From JASTVH01 sp042862465 (GTDB lineage: Bacteria; Pseudomonadota; Gammaproteobacteria; Pseudomonadales; Oleiphilaceae), in assembly GCA_042862465.1 (NCBI GenBank), contig JASTVH010000004.1, positions 124,001 to 188,000 of the forward strand: DNA of 64,000 nt, given 5' to 3'. The notes under the pieces were generated by a model that saw only the letters and a list, made by a program, of their open reading frames with translations, searched no databases and was not told the origin of the DNA. Shown here one piece after another: positions 8,336 through 17,525 of the stretch. Position 1 is the first letter of the stretch; the number at the start of each line of letters is the position of its first letter. The translations under genes and the position numbers were made by a program.

Positions 8336-8863
8336 TCACAGGTGCTGACGCAGTTTGAGTTTGCCTCCAGTCTGGCTGAAGTCCACCTGCCCCAGGGCAC
8401 TCATCCCCAGTAACACCTCGTCCAGCCCCATGCCCGGCGTAATGGTTGCCTGTACGTCGTGCAGAACGATATCGCCCAGTTGCAGACGGTCGATGCGGGT
8501 CGACCAGGCCTTGGCACGGCCATTGGCTGTTTGCACCCACCCCTGATAGCCCTTTTGAAGGCCCGCGTCACGGGCCACCGCTTCCGGGACGGCCACCTGA
8601 GTAGCGCCGGTGTCGAGCAGAAACGTGACCTGGGTGTCGTTGATACGGCCGTTGGCAACGTAGTGGCCGGCTCGGTTGGGGGAGAGGACCACTTCCACGG
8701 CACCGTCCACCCGCTGGCTGTGGGGTGTGGCGTTGGGGTTGTTCTGTTGCTCCTCCCAGTCACCAAACCACAGGGTCAGCAGGCCAATCAACAGTACCCA
8801 TGCGACAACAAGAAAACCGATACCGACCCGGCGGCCGGGCGGTTGTGACGAGGGATCAGACAT
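8336..8863 (-). CDS. Membrane-anchored retropepsin-like aspartic protease
   Basis: A 175-residue protein with one N-terminal transmembrane helix (about 13-33) followed by a periplasmic clan AA single-domain aspartyl protease. The active-site motif LLDTGAT (Asp84) is intact, and the second hydrophobic-hydrophobic-Gly element appears near LLGMSALG, as in the TIGR02281 family. Such proteins probably act as homodimers. The start at 8863 (MSDPSSQPPG) is preferred to an upstream ATG at 8950, because the extra 29 residues look non-coding and precede the hydrophobic helix without similarity to family members. The biological substrate is unknown. Confidence 0.85.
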   Translation of the reverse strand: MSDPSSQPPGRRVGIGFLVVAWVLLIGLLTLWFGDWEEQQNNPNATPHSQRVDGAVEVVLSPNRAGHYVANGRINDTQVTFLLDTGATQVAVPEAVARDAGLQKGYQGWVQTANGRAKAWSTRIDRLQLGDIVLHDVQATITPGMGLDEVLLGMSALGQVDFSQTGGKLKLRQHL

Positions 8864-9055
8864 CGTGTGGGCATATCTCCGCAGGGACTTTCTACAATGG
8901 TAGGGACTGGCGCATCGATTACCAACCGTCGATGATGAAAAAGACTGCAAAGAGCAACTAAAACAGCCTGTTACAATAATGCTTAAAGCATGCTGCTATA
9001 GTAGCGCGCTCATTATCAGGTTGCTCCAGTAATCGGGGTTGCAGGAGGAGAGTGC

Positions 9056-11380
9056 TTGGACCAGAACACCCGAACCCGCAGGGCACAGCGGCTGGCCGCA
9101 TTGCGCATCGCGCTGTTATACAGTGCGTTCAGCAGTCTTTGGGTCGGATTTTCCGATCAACTACTGCTGTGGGTCGTTGGTCCGGACCGTCCCTTGCTGT
9201 ATTCCTGGTTGCAAACCGCCAAGGGCATCCTGTTCGTATTGCTCAGCGGCCTGTTGCTCTATTACCTGGCGCGACTGGCGCTGCGACGTCGCAGCCGGGC
9301 CGAGCGGCGTCTGCAGACCAGAGAGATGGAGCTGCGCCAAATGGTGGGGTTCAGTCCGGTGGTCAGTTACCTCCTGCATTATCAGGATGCCACGCCGAAA
9401 ACCCTATGGGTCAGCGAGAACATCCGGCGCCTGACCGGCTACACCGTCGCCCAGGCCAAGGCCCCCGGCTGGTGGCGCAAGCGGGTCCATCCGGAGGATT
9501 GGGCCGAGGCCTCCCAGGGCCTGGAGCGGGCGCGCCGTTTTGGTCAGTACTCCCATGAATACCGGTTCCGGCACGCTGATGGCCGCTATTTGTGGATTCG
9601 CGACCAGATCCGTTTCCTGACCGACAAGGTCGGCCGAGACGTTATCTCCGGGGCCTGGTCGGACATCACCCAGCGTCACCAGTGGGAAGAACGCCTGCGC
9701 CTGCAGGGTGCCGTGATCGAGAATACCCATAACGGCATTATGGTGACGGATCTGGCCGGGCGAATCCTCTACGTCAATCCGGCGTTCTGCCAGATTACCG
9801 GCTACACCACCCAGGAAGTCCTGGGACGAACGCCGCGGCTGCTGTCCTCGGGGCTGCATGACCGTCATTTCTATCAGCAGATGTGGGATCAGCTGCTCGC
9901 CACGGGTAACTGGCAGGGTGAGATCACCAATCGCGGCAAGCAGGGCCAACTGTTCACCGAGTGGATCAGTATCAGTCGGGTGCGGGACAGCCAGGGCCAG
10001 CCTACGCACTATGTCAGTGTTTTCAGCGATATCAGCCAGATCAAGGAAAGCGAGCAGAAGCTGCGGCACCTGGCCTATTACGATCCCCTGACCGATCTGC
10101 CCAACCGTGCCAAGCTGCTGGAGCAGGTGGGACATGCCATCGAGGTTGCCCAGCGCCGCGACGAACACGTGGTGATGATGTTTATCGATCTGGATGACTT
10201 CAAGGCGGTCAACGATTCCCTGGGTCATGCCGTCGGCGATGAACTGCTCAAGCTGGTGGGAAAACGCTTCCGCGAGCGCCTGCGCCAGACCGATATCCTG
10301 GCGCGTTTCGGGGGCGATGAATTCGGTGTCCTGTTGGAAGATTGTCGCACACGGGAAGATGCTGCCCGTGTCGCCCAGCATCTTATCGACGCCCTGCAGG
10401 AACCCTTCCTGCTTCACGGCCAGCGGGCGGTGGTAGTCGGCGCCTCCCTGGGTATCGCCGTATACCCGGATGACGCCGGGGATGCCGGCGGACTGCTACG
10501 CTGTGCCGATACGGCGGCCTATCAGGCCAAGCGGCGGGGCCGCAATGGCTTCGTTTACTACACCGAGGACCTGACCCACGCCGCGATGCAGCGCCTGGAG
10601 CTGGAAAACGAACTCAAACGGGCCCTGGCGGACGATGAATTCCGCGTCTATTACCAGCCGGTGTTCGATGTAGGCAGTGGGCGCCTGACGGGTGCTGAAG
10701 CCCTTGTCCGCTGGGAGCATCCCGAGCGCGGCCTGGTGTCGCCCGGGACCTTTATTCCGGTGGCCGAGCAAACGGGGCTAATCGTGCCGCTTGGGGAATG
10801 GGTGTTGCGGGCCGTCATGCGGCAGATCGAAACCTGGCAGGCGGAAGGGGCGGATCCGGGTGTGATTGCCGTCAATGTGTCCGCTCAGCAGTTGCGGCGC
10901 GGTGATTTCCCGGCGGTGTTTGCCCGCTGCCTGGAAAACGTGGCAATAACGCCGGACGCCGTGGAGCTGGAGCTGACCGAGTCCGGGCTGCTGGACGAGG
11001 GCGGAACCGTGATCCAGCAGATGCAGAGCCTCAAGGAACAGGGTGTGAAACTGGCAATCGACGATTTCGGTACCGGTTATTCGTCCCTGTCCTACCTCAA
11101 GCGCTTCCCGGTGGACAAGCTCAAGATCGACCGCAGTTTCGTGCGGGATCTGGAAAGCAACGAGAGTGACCGGGAGATCGCACATGCGATCATCGCCGTG
11201 GCCAAGGCGCTGGGATTGAAAGTGCAGGCGGAAGGCGTGGAGACAGACGGCCAGTTGGCCCTGTTACGGAACCTGCAGTGCGACACCTACCAGGGCTTCT
11301 ATGCCAGTGCGCCGGTCAGTGCCGAGGCATTTGAGCATTTCCTCAACGTGGGTTGCGACAGTCGGCCCCGGCAGGACTAG
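9056..11380 (+). CDS. Membrane PAS-PAS-GGDEF-EAL c-di-GMP enzyme
   Basis: A 774-residue signalling protein with two N-terminal transmembrane helices (about 15-42 and 52-74), a PAS/PAC domain (about 95-212), a second PAS (about 215-330), GGDEF (about 338-500) and EAL (about 518-765). GGDEF is intact at 419-423 with the RxxD inhibitory site at 410-413. EAL is intact at 548-550, with DDFGTGYSS further on. Both synthesis and hydrolysis of c-di-GMP are therefore possible. Translation starts at a TTG, supported by GGAGGAG 8 bases upstream; no ATG with a comparable ribosome site is nearby. The 3' end overlaps the convergent ArsR gene by 4 bp. Confidence 0.9.
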   Translation: MDQNTRTRRAQRLAALRIALLYSAFSSLWVGFSDQLLLWVVGPDRPLLYSWLQTAKGILFVLLSGLLLYYLARLALRRRSRAERRLQTREMELRQMVGFSPVVSYLLHYQDATPKTLWVSENIRRLTGYTVAQAKAPGWWRKRVHPEDWAEASQGLERARRFGQYSHEYRFRHADGRYLWIRDQIRFLTDKVGRDVISGAWSDITQRHQWEERLRLQGAVIENTHNGIMVTDLAGRILYVNPAFCQITGYTTQEVLGRTPRLLSSGLHDRHFYQQMWDQLLATGNWQGEITNRGKQGQLFTEWISISRVRDSQGQPTHYVSVFSDISQIKESEQKLRHLAYYDPLTDLPNRAKLLEQVGHAIEVAQRRDEHVVMMFIDLDDFKAVNDSLGHAVGDELLKLVGKRFRERLRQTDILARFGGDEFGVLLEDCRTREDAARVAQHLIDALQEPFLLHGQRAVVVGASLGIAVYPDDAGDAGGLLRCADTAAYQAKRRGRNGFVYYTEDLTHAAMQRLELENELKRALADDEFRVYYQPVFDVGSGRLTGAEALVRWEHPERGLVSPGTFIPVAEQTGLIVPLGEWVLRAVMRQIETWQAEGADPGVIAVNVSAQQLRRGDFPAVFARCLENVAITPDAVELELTESGLLDEGGTVIQQMQSLKEQGVKLAIDDFGTGYSSLSYLKRFPVDKLKIDRSFVRDLESNESDREIAHAIIAVAKALGLKVQAEGVETDGQLALLRNLQCDTYQGFYASAPVSAEAFEHFLNVGCDSRPRQD

Positions 11381-11697
11381 TCCACCGCGTTGTCAGCGCA
11401 AAAAAGGCCATAGAGTTGTTGCAGCATCAGCATGACCTTGGCATCGGCAATACGGTAATAGATCTGTTTGCCGTCCCGCCGGGTCGCCACCAGCGACTCG
11501 CGCCGCAGCACCCCCAGCTGTTGGGACAGGGTGGGTTGGGTAATGCCAGTCAGTCCTTCCAGGTCGCTCACGCAATACTCATCCTGACTGAGATGGCAGA
11601 GCAGTAGCAGACGATCCTTGTTGGCCAGTGAACGCAGAAACTGCGCGGCATCACCCGCAGACTGGTGCATTTTTTCGAGATCGATTACGGCTTCCAT
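11377..11697 (-). CDS. ArsR family repressor, BigR/SqrR-like sulfide sensor candidate
   Basis: A 106-residue winged-helix regulator (HTH about 38-85; ITQPTLSQQLGVLRRESLV is the recognition region). It lacks the metal motif of ArsR/SmtB but has Cys42 and Cys100, in the positions of the two redox cysteines that form tetrasulfide bridges in BigR and SqrR; a third Cys is at 34. BigR/SqrR proteins derepress sulfide-detoxification genes when persulfidated. Here no sulfur dioxygenase or sulfide:quinone reductase gene is adjacent, so the only visible target is its own promoter, which holds an AT-rich inverted repeat. Sulfide sensing is inferred from cysteine positions. Confidence 0.85.
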   Translation of the reverse strand: MEAVIDLEKMHQSAGDAAQFLRSLANKDRLLLLCHLSQDEYCVSDLEGLTGITQPTLSQQLGVLRRESLVATRRDGKQIYYRIADAKVMLMLQQLYGLFCADNAVD

Positions 11698-11720
11698 GGG
11701 AATTCGCCACTCTGGTTACA

Positions 11721-11736
11721 TTATATGAATATATAA
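11721..11736. promoter_or_regulatory. AT-rich operator upstream of the ArsR gene
   Basis: TTATATGAATATATAA: 6-bp perfect inverted arms with a 4-bp spacer, 24 bp upstream of the regulator's start codon. Size, composition and position fit autoregulation by an ArsR/BigR dimer. Confidence 0.6.
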
Positions 11737-11894
11737 AACGTAAGGGAGCAATTCAAGCTAAAGCATTCTACGCCAAAATAGCGATCAACATTTTCTCTGG
11801 CACCTGTGATGAAGTGTGAAGGCGTAGGTGGCCGAACCATTGGCATCCCTTTATCCTGCCTGCCTTTTCGCCTCAGGTGAAATTGATTTACCAA

Positions 11895-11955
11895 TAGTGT
11901 AGTGCGTCACCCTAACGGGCACTTATAGAGCCCATTAGGGTGACGCACTACACTA
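11895..11955. repeat. 61-bp near-perfect palindrome (REP/MITE-like hairpin)
   Basis: 26-bp arms (11895-11920 and 11930-11955) match with a single mismatch around a 9-nt loop. It lies in the roughly 280-bp gap between the ArsR gene and the START-domain gene. No ORF is inside. It ends about 20 bp before the START-domain start codon, so the hairpin could affect that gene's mRNA leader. The rest of the gap holds the ArsR operator and about 160 bp in which nothing was recognised. Confidence 0.75.
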
Positions 11956-11975
11956 GGATCAGGGAGAAGACTGTC

Positions 11976-12656
11976 GTGAAGTGCATGATTGGATGGCTGT
12001 TGGTGGCGTTGCCGGCGTTGCTCTGGGCGGAGGACACCTGCTGGGAACCTGCCCGGCAGGAAGAGGGCATTTCCGCCTGGACCTGCGATCTGCCGGAATC
12101 GGATTACGATGCCATTCGCCTGGAAACGATTGTGGATCGCAGTCCTGCCTGGCTCCTGACGCTCAACACCCGGGCGGAGGAGCTCGCGGACTGGATGGCG
12201 TCTTTCAAGAATGTGGACGTGATACAGCAAGCCGCCTGGTACGACTACTTCCTCCATATCCGCTATGCCTTTCCCTTTCCCTACGAAGATCGGGATTCGG
12301 TGACTCACAGCTGGGCCATGCGCGATCCACAGAGCGGACGGGTCCGACTCCAGTTCGAAGCCGCCGCCGACATGATTCCGCCGGAACCCGACCATGTGCG
12401 CATGCCCACCTTGCGCGGCGCCTGGACCTTCACGCCGCTGGACGACGGGCGGACCCGGGTGGTCTACGAGTCGGTGCTGGATCCGGGGGGGCAGGGTCCG
12501 GCCTGGGTGGTCAACATGTTCGGTCTCGATGTCCCGTTTAAAACGATGGTCGCGCTCAGGGCACGGACCGACCGGGATCTGCAACCCCTGCACGCGCTAG
12601 AGGACCTGCCCGCCGCGACCCTGTCAGACGATTTTTTGCTGGGCCCGGAGCGATAG
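11976..12656 (+). CDS. Exported START domain protein
   Basis: A protein of about 226 residues with an N-terminal signal peptide (MIGWLLVALPALLWA) and a START/SRPBCC-type lipid-binding domain covering most of the mature sequence (from EGISAWTCDLPESDYD to TMVALRARTD). Such bacterial periplasmic START proteins are of unknown ligand. The start is ambiguous: GTG at 11976 lies about 10 bases after AGGGAG, while ATG at 11985 would give a more usual signal peptide. A long palindrome lies just upstream, and no operon partner is close. Confidence 0.75.
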   Translation: MKCMIGWLLVALPALLWAEDTCWEPARQEEGISAWTCDLPESDYDAIRLETIVDRSPAWLLTLNTRAEELADWMASFKNVDVIQQAAWYDYFLHIRYAFPFPYEDRDSVTHSWAMRDPQSGRVRLQFEAAADMIPPEPDHVRMPTLRGAWTFTPLDDGRTRVVYESVLDPGGQGPAWVVNMFGLDVPFKTMVALRARTDRDLQPLHALEDLPAATLSDDFLLGPER

Positions 12657-12748
12657 GTACAACTGCGGACGAGCGACGCTATCGATGACGCTGGTGTCGC
12701 CTGTCACTGCACGCTAACGTGGGGGAACATGTTGGCCAAGAGACCTCT

Positions 12749-14311
<1,563 letters not shown>

Positions 14312-14386
14312 GGCTCCGACGGCCGGTCTGTTTATGTGAATTCGCTAACAGTTTTTGATCGGGGAGATTGTCGCACAGGTCGATAA

Positions 14387-14421
14387 TTGTACAGTTGTAC
14401 AGGTTGGGCAATGATTTGCCC
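14387..14421. promoter_or_regulatory. TTGTACA tandem repeat and palindrome upstream of the PLC-like gene
   Basis: TTGTACA occurs twice (14387-14393, 14395-14401), followed by a perfect GGGCAA/TTGCCC inverted repeat (14406-14421), 47-81 bp before the start codon. These may be a regulator site and a leader hairpin; no regulator is assigned. Confidence 0.4.
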
Positions 14422-14467
14422 GCAAGCAACGCTCAACCCATACAACAACAATGAAGGGAAAAAGACC

Positions 14468-16123
14468 ATGCGATACCTCAAGATCGGCCTGGCGCTTCTG
14501 GCGCTGGGCTGGGCCGGTTTGGCTTCAGCCAACAGCCTGGAAAACTTCATGAACAGCTGGGCCCACCAGGCCCTCGACTACCAGCGTACCCTCGATCTCG
14601 GCGAGCCCCTCGGCCGCAGCAACTGGCAGTACACCCACAACAGCTACAACTCCAAGGCCTACCAGAACCTCGGCAGCTACTGGGATCCCAACCAGCAGTA
14701 CAGCCTGGTGGATCAGCTCGACATGGGCATCCGCGCCCTGGAGCTGGATGTCCACGACACCTACGGTGAATTGCGCCTGTGCCACGGCACCGGCGATCAC
14801 ACCGGCTGCTCCTACTTCGATCGCCTGTTCGAGGACGGGATCAAGGAAGTGGCCACCTGGTTGCGCCAGAACCGCAACCGGGATCAGGTGGTACTGATCT
14901 ATCTGGAGGAGCACGTGGACGGCAACTACGATGCCGTGGTGAACGTGCTTGAGGCCCAGCTGGGCGATCTCATCTACCGTCCCGGCAGTTGCCGGACCCT
15001 GCCCATGAACATCAGCCGCGCCGACATCCTCAACGCCGGTAAGCAGGTGCTGTTCATCGGTGGCAACTGCGGTTCCGCTCGCTGGGCGCAAACCGTCTAC
15101 AACTACGGCTTCCCCACCGGCAACGACAGCTTTGAACCCTACCCGGCCTGCCGGACCGCGAACCAGAGCCGTGATTTCGTCCTCAACAACCTGACCCGCA
15201 TCTACGAGGACAGCACCACCCTGTCCAACACCTTCGGCGATCCCGCCCAGCCGATTACCCCCGAACTGATGGCCCAGGCCATGCAGTGCAGCCTCGGTAT
15301 TGTCGGTCTCGACCAGCTGGTGCCGTTCGACAGCCGGCTGGAAGCGGCGGTGTGGAGCTGGAATCCGGGTGAGCCCAACGACTACAACGGCGAGGACTGT
15401 GCCGAGCAGTGGGGCAACGGTCGCTTTAACGACGCCAGCTGCGGAGCGGCCCGGCCGTTTGCCTGTTTTGCCGCCGCCCAGCGCGACTGGCAGGTAACCT
15501 CTACCAGTGCGGCCTGGTGGAACGGCGAGGCCGTGTGCGCCCAGGAGTTTGGATCGGTCTACCGCTTTGCAGTCCCCAAGAACGGCTACGACAACCAGTT
15601 GCTGAAAGAAGCCAAGGAAGCCCGCGGGTTTGGCAGTGTCTGGCTCAATTACAGCGACCGTCAGCAGGAAGGTCGCTGGCTGCCAGGGGATCATCCGGAA
15701 GTCAGTGGGCCTGGCGGCGACAATCCGGTGGTCTGGCGCAAGCTGCGCAACGACAAGGGCAAGTGTCTGGACCTGGAGGGCCGCGAGACCGCCAACGGCA
15801 CCGAAATCCACCAGTGGAGCTGTCACGGCGCGGACAGTCAGCTGTGGTGGCAGGACTCGTACGGCATGATCCATAACAAGATGGCGCCCAACAAATGCGT
15901 GGATGCGGCCGGAGGCGGCACCTCCGAAGGCACCCGCGTGATCCTGTGGGAATGCCATGGCGGCGATAACCAGCTCTGGGTACGGGGTGCCAGCAACTCC
16001 TTCCGCCCGGTTCATGCCCCGGACAAGGCACTGGATATCAAAGACCCCTGGTGGGGCAACGGCATGCGCGCCCACCTGTGGACCTTCCACGGCGGCAAGT
16101 CGCAACGCTGGAGTTGGGACTGA
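14468..16123 (+). CDS. Secreted PI-PLC X-like protein with lectin and ricin-B domains
   Basis: A 551-residue exported protein. The signal peptide ends at about ASA-N23. The N-terminal half (about 40-300) resembles the X domain of phosphatidylinositol-specific phospholipase C: catalytic His candidates are His57 (YTHNSYNS) and His106 (LCHGTGD), with acidic residues in LELDVHD (92-97). The middle (about 300-415) has a C-type-lectin-like stretch (GEPNDYNGEDC, WGNGRFNDASC). The C-terminus (about 425-551) is a ricin-B beta-trefoil with repeated CLDLEG/QLW and CVDAAGG/QLW units. It probably cleaves a phospholipid or GPI-like headgroup after binding glycans outside the cell. AAGGGA before the ATG at 14468 fixes the start. 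Confidence 0.8.
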   Translation: MRYLKIGLALLALGWAGLASANSLENFMNSWAHQALDYQRTLDLGEPLGRSNWQYTHNSYNSKAYQNLGSYWDPNQQYSLVDQLDMGIRALELDVHDTYGELRLCHGTGDHTGCSYFDRLFEDGIKEVATWLRQNRNRDQVVLIYLEEHVDGNYDAVVNVLEAQLGDLIYRPGSCRTLPMNISRADILNAGKQVLFIGGNCGSARWAQTVYNYGFPTGNDSFEPYPACRTANQSRDFVLNNLTRIYEDSTTLSNTFGDPAQPITPELMAQAMQCSLGIVGLDQLVPFDSRLEAAVWSWNPGEPNDYNGEDCAEQWGNGRFNDASCGAARPFACFAAAQRDWQVTSTSAAWWNGEAVCAQEFGSVYRFAVPKNGYDNQLLKEAKEARGFGSVWLNYSDRQQEGRWLPGDHPEVSGPGGDNPVVWRKLRNDKGKCLDLEGRETANGTEIHQWSCHGADSQLWWQDSYGMIHNKMAPNKCVDAAGGGTSEGTRVILWECHGGDNQLWVRGASNSFRPVHAPDKALDIKDPWWGNGMRAHLWTFHGGKSQRWSWD

Positions 16124-16135
16124 CCATTCACTCGG

Positions 16136-16154
16136 GGCGCCCATGTTGGGCGCC
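16136..16154 (+). terminator. Hairpin after the PLC-like gene
   Basis: A 7-bp perfect GC stem with a 5-nt loop, 13 bp after the stop codon. It has no strong T tract. The remaining roughly 210 bp to the next gene show no feature. Confidence 0.5.
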
Positions 16155-16368
16155 TCCTGTGCCCGGTGTGAGAGGTTGTGGATCAACCTCGGTCTGGCAA
16201 ACCTTTAGCAACGCACTTCGAGGATCGCAGAGGGCTGTAAGCCGTTGCCATTCGCGATACGCTTATAGGCAGGGAAAATAGGGGAAAGGGCTGCCCTGAC
16301 GACACAGGCGCGACCCGACCGGGAACTCCCCGCCAAGCATGATCCGCGACAGACGGACCCGATAGCCG

Positions 16369-17505
16369 ATGAACATCAGTGCGTTCCGAATCGTCCCTGT
16401 CTTCTTGATAGTGTGGCTTGGGCTGATGCCAGCGTGGGGCGACTCCCGCATGGCGCTGTTTCTGCCTGACGACACGCCTTTCTGGAATCGTGTGGCCCTG
16501 TTTGCCCGGGCGGCTGCCGGCGATATGGAGGTGCGGCTCACGGTATTTGATGCCGATGCCAACCGACTCAAACTGCATCAGCAACTCAACCGGGTCGCCG
16601 CGCAACCGGAGCGCTTTGACGCGCTGCTGTTTCCCAATTTCCTGCAGACAGCGGGGCGCTTCCTGGAGCAGTGCCAGGCGCTGAAAATGCCCTGTATCCT
16701 TTTCAACAGTGATGTGCAGGCAAAGCTCAAGCGCGAGGACCGCCTCGGCACCCCCCGTCATCCCAACCCCTACTGGATCGCCCAGCTGATTCCCGACGAT
16801 ACTGGCTCCAGCGCCGCAGTGACGCGGGAGCTGATCAGGCAGGCGCGCCAGCATGACAGCCCGTCGCCCATCGAGGTGGCCGCGGTCAATGGCTACCATT
16901 CGGACGCGCCGGCCATCCGGCGGGAGGAAGGATTACGGCGTGCTGTTGAGGCTGCAGAGGGCGTCAAGCTGCGCCAGGTTTTCTACACAGACTGGGGGGC
17001 GGAACAGGCGTATATCCGCGCCGAAGGGCTGCTCCGGCGCTACCGTGACATCGATATTATCTGGTCGGCCAACTACCGCACCACGAATGGCATTCTCCGA
17101 GCCTTGCAATCAGTGGGCCGCGAGCCTGGCGAGGGCATACTGGTGAATTCCTACGACATCAATCCCCAGGCGCTGCAGCAGGTCAGTGAAGGGCAGGTGG
17201 CGGTGACGGCCGGAGGCCACTACGTGGAAGGCGCCTGGGCGGTGATCCTGGCTCACGACTATCTCGCGGGACGGGATTTTCGCGACCAGGGGCTGGTCTT
17301 TCATACGCCGTTGCTGATCGTCACCCGTGATAACGTGGAGAGCATACGGCAGGTGCTGCGGCGGCTCGAGGAGGCGCCGGACAGCCTCGATCGCGTGGAC
17401 TTTGCTCCCTACTCCCGTGCCGCCAATCCCGATCGCAGCAATTACGATTTTTCCCTGCGCAGCATCCTCCATGACTACCAGCGTGTCTGGGGGCTGAAGC
17501 CCTAA
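16369..17505 (+). CDS. Periplasmic sugar-type substrate-binding protein, orphan
   Basis: A 378-residue protein with a signal peptide (about 1-24) and a type I periplasmic binding fold of the LacI/RbsB/LuxP class. The pattern of alternating beta strands, VAAVNGYHSDAPAIRREEGLRRAV and DIDIIWSANYRTTNGILRAL-like segments matches the ligand-binding cleft of such proteins. No ABC permease or ATPase is nearby. The adjacent convergent gene is a chemoreceptor lacking its own periplasmic domain, so a sensing role, like LuxP or the ribose-binding protein with Trg, is possible but unproven. The ligand is unknown. Confidence 0.78.
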   Translation: MNISAFRIVPVFLIVWLGLMPAWGDSRMALFLPDDTPFWNRVALFARAAAGDMEVRLTVFDADANRLKLHQQLNRVAAQPERFDALLFPNFLQTAGRFLEQCQALKMPCILFNSDVQAKLKREDRLGTPRHPNPYWIAQLIPDDTGSSAAVTRELIRQARQHDSPSPIEVAAVNGYHSDAPAIRREEGLRRAVEAAEGVKLRQVFYTDWGAEQAYIRAEGLLRRYRDIDIIWSANYRTTNGILRALQSVGREPGEGILVNSYDINPQALQQVSEGQVAVTAGGHYVEGAWAVILAHDYLAGRDFRDQGLVFHTPLLIVTRDNVESIRQVLRRLEEAPDSLDRVDFAPYSRAANPDRSNYDFSLRSILHDYQRVWGLKP

Positions 17506-17525
17506 CCACCGCTGCAGGCGACCGT

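Noticed and set aside
9056..9060. ATG start for the PAS-GGDEF-EAL gene
   Set aside because: No in-frame ATG has a suitable ribosome site; the TTG with GGAGGAG is better supported.
14525..16186. 553-codon open frame on the minus strand
   Set aside because: It is antisense to the PLC-lectin gene, which has a signal peptide, ribosome site and recognisable domains. The opposing frame is Val/Gly/Ala/His-rich and shows no domain; long shadow frames are expected in GC-rich DNA.
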